Assembly: GCA_011526275.1 (NCBI GenBank)
Contig: WTJP01000034.1
Span: forward strand, 1 to 8,014
Length of the DNA: 8,014 nucleotides
Direction: 5' to 3'
Source: Candidatus Arcticimaribacter sp.
Lineage (GTDB): Bacteria > Bacteroidota > Bacteroidia > Flavobacteriales > Flavobacteriaceae
Part shown: positions 6,956 to 8,014 of the stretch, piece after piece
Numbering within the stretch: position 1 is the stretch's first letter
Layout of the letters: each line of letters begins with the position of its first letter
Translations under genes and position numbers: made by a program
Notes under the pieces: model-generated
Database searches by the model: none
Told to the model about the DNA's origin: nothing
Seen by the model: the letters and a program-made list of their open reading frames with translations, nothing else

Positions 6956-7052
6956 TTTTAAGGGATGATTTTTACCAAAATAACAACTATCTGTTGAAAA
7001 AGGGGAGGAGTTATTTCATTTTTTTATCTTGGGGGCGAAACAAAATCGAAAC
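6956..7052. promoter_or_regulatory. Divergent promoter region between DUF983 gene and acs
   Basis: The 97-nt gap must hold promoters for both directions. Toward acs, TATCTTGG at 7025-7032 matches TAnnTTTG except at one base, which would give a leader of about 14 nt. Toward the DUF983 gene, the - strand reads TTATTTTG at 6983-6976, also one base from consensus and about 20 nt before the start codon. Neither has a TTTG box at 19-21 nt. A small inverted repeat, CAAC-TATCT-GTTG (6984-6996), lies between them and might be an operator, but 4-bp arms are weak evidence. Confidence 0.35.
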
Positions 7053-8014
7053 ATGTCAACTTTAAACGATTTCCAACTTAAATCTGAACAAGAGTACCTA
7101 GAAGCCTATCGAAAATCAATTGAGCAACCTGCTCAATTCTGGGGAGATATAGCCGCCACTTTTCGTTGGAAATCGCCTTGGGAAGAAGTGTTGCGTTATG
7201 ACTGGACACAGCCAAAAACAGAATGGTTTATTGGGGGGAAATTAAATATTACCGAAAACTGTTTGGATCGTCACGTGGAGGCTCATCCCGATAAATTGGC
7301 TTTGATTTGGGAGTCGAATGACCCCAACGATGCAACAGTACAATATACTTATCAAGAATTACTTATCGCCGTTTCTCGTTTTGCAAATGGCTTAAAAAAC
7401 CAAGGGATAAAAAAAGGGGATAGGGTTTGTCTTTACATGCCCATGATACCAGAATTGACCATAGCTGTTTTGGCTTGTGCCCGAATAGGAGCAATACATT
7501 CTGTGGTTTTTGCTGGGTTTTCTTCTTCTGCTTTAGCTGCGCGAATAAACGATGCCCAATGCGCTATACTAATTACCGCTGATGGCGGTTTCCGTGGCGA
7601 TAAAGTTATTCCTTTGAAGGATATAGCCGATGAAGCTTTAGCAAGTTGCCCTAGTGTAAAACGGTGTATTGTTTTTCAACGCACTTTTCGCCAAATTCAT
7701 TGGGAAGAGAAGCGCGACATTTGGTGGCATGACTTTATTCACGGCTTGTCAGACACTTGTGTGCCTACTGAAATGGATGCCGAAGACCCTTTGTTTATTT
7801 TATACACTTCGGGATCTACCGGGCAACCCAAAGGGATGCTGCATACTTGCGGAGGATATATGGTCTATACTGCCTATACCTTCCTCAATGTTTTTCAGTA
7901 TCAAAAGGAGGATATATTTTGGTGCACTGCCGATATAGGATGGATCACCGGACACAGTTATATGGTTTATGGACCTTTAGCTTGTGGGGCTACGACCTTG
8001 CATTATGAAGGAGT
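7053..8014 (+). CDS. acs: Acetyl-CoA synthetase, 5' half
   Basis: The frame is open from ATG 7053 to the window edge: 320 complete codons of a family normally about 630-650 residues long. Acs is a cytoplasmic ANL-family enzyme that activates acetate with ATP to acetyl-AMP and then acetyl-CoA. The N-terminus has the Acs linker region (YxxxYRKSIEQPAQFWGDIA, then WFIGGKLNITENCLDRH). Further conserved segments are VCLYMPMIPELTIAVLACARIGAIHSVVFAGFS and ITADGGFRG. The AMP-binding P-loop YTSGSTGQPKG lies at 251-261. WCTADIGWITGHSYMVYGPLACGATT near the edge matches E. coli Acs closely and argues against other acyl-CoA synthetases. The C-terminal domain with the acetylation-regulated lysine is outside the window. 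No Shine-Dalgarno site precedes the start. Confidence 0.95.
   Translation, partial: MSTLNDFQLKSEQEYLEAYRKSIEQPAQFWGDIAATFRWKSPWEEVLRYDWTQPKTEWFIGGKLNITENCLDRHVEAHPDKLALIWESNDPNDATVQYTYQELLIAVSRFANGLKNQGIKKGDRVCLYMPMIPELTIAVLACARIGAIHSVVFAGFSSSALAARINDAQCAILITADGGFRGDKVIPLKDIADEALASCPSVKRCIVFQRTFRQIHWEEKRDIWWHDFIHGLSDTCVPTEMDAEDPLFILYTSGSTGQPKGMLHTCGGYMVYTAYTFLNVFQYQKEDIFWCTADIGWITGHSYMVYGPLACGATTLHYEG

Noticed and set aside
7803..7835. Gln instead of Lys in the Acs P-loop (GSTGQPKG).
   Set aside because: That position is variable in the AMP-binding motif; the essential PKG lysine (260) is present, so the enzyme looks normal.
7669..7938. An 89-codon + strand open frame starting at 7669.
   Set aside because: It lies in another frame of acs, whose own frame has clear family motifs throughout this stretch.

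Overview
The window looks like core chromosome of a Bacteroidota bacterium, most likely Flavobacteriaceae. This rests on moderate GC, start codons mostly without Shine-Dalgarno sites, a perfect TAnnTTTG -7 box, and a coiled-coil gene / zapA / rny order that I recall as typical of that group. No mobile element, CRISPR array, tRNA or rRNA was seen. Every protein gene except one small coiled-coil ORF can be placed in a known family.

Left part, + strand (1-2747): the 3' end of an ACT-domain (DUF2241-type) gene; a promoter; a 98-residue coiled-coil protein translationally coupled (ATGA overlap) to the cell-division protein ZapA; a roughly 165-nt structured RNA that fits 6S RNA (Flavobacteria type) in the zapA-rny gap; and the membrane-anchored endoribonuclease RNase Y.

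Middle, - strand (2752-6524): a compact glycerol catabolism operon transcribed glpK-glpD-glpF. Glycerol enters through GlpF, is phosphorylated by GlpK, and is oxidised by quinone-linked GlpD to dihydroxyacetone phosphate. The genes are 9 nt apart (glpK/glpD) or overlap by 4 nt (glpD/glpF). The operon converges on rny with only 4 nt between stop codons. A DUF983 membrane protein with a CxxC pair lies 47 nt upstream of glpK on the same strand and may be co-transcribed.

Right end, + strand (7053-8014): the first half of an acetyl-CoA synthetase gene (acs), divergent from the DUF983 gene across a 97-nt promoter region and cut by the window edge.

The most interesting element is the RNA between zapA and rny. 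Two long helices lie in register around a U-rich central bubble, topped by a bulged hairpin, and the RNA ends in a U tract 12 nt before the rny start codon. It is probably a known class (6S-Flavo) rather than a new system, but its fusion to the rny leader deserves attention.
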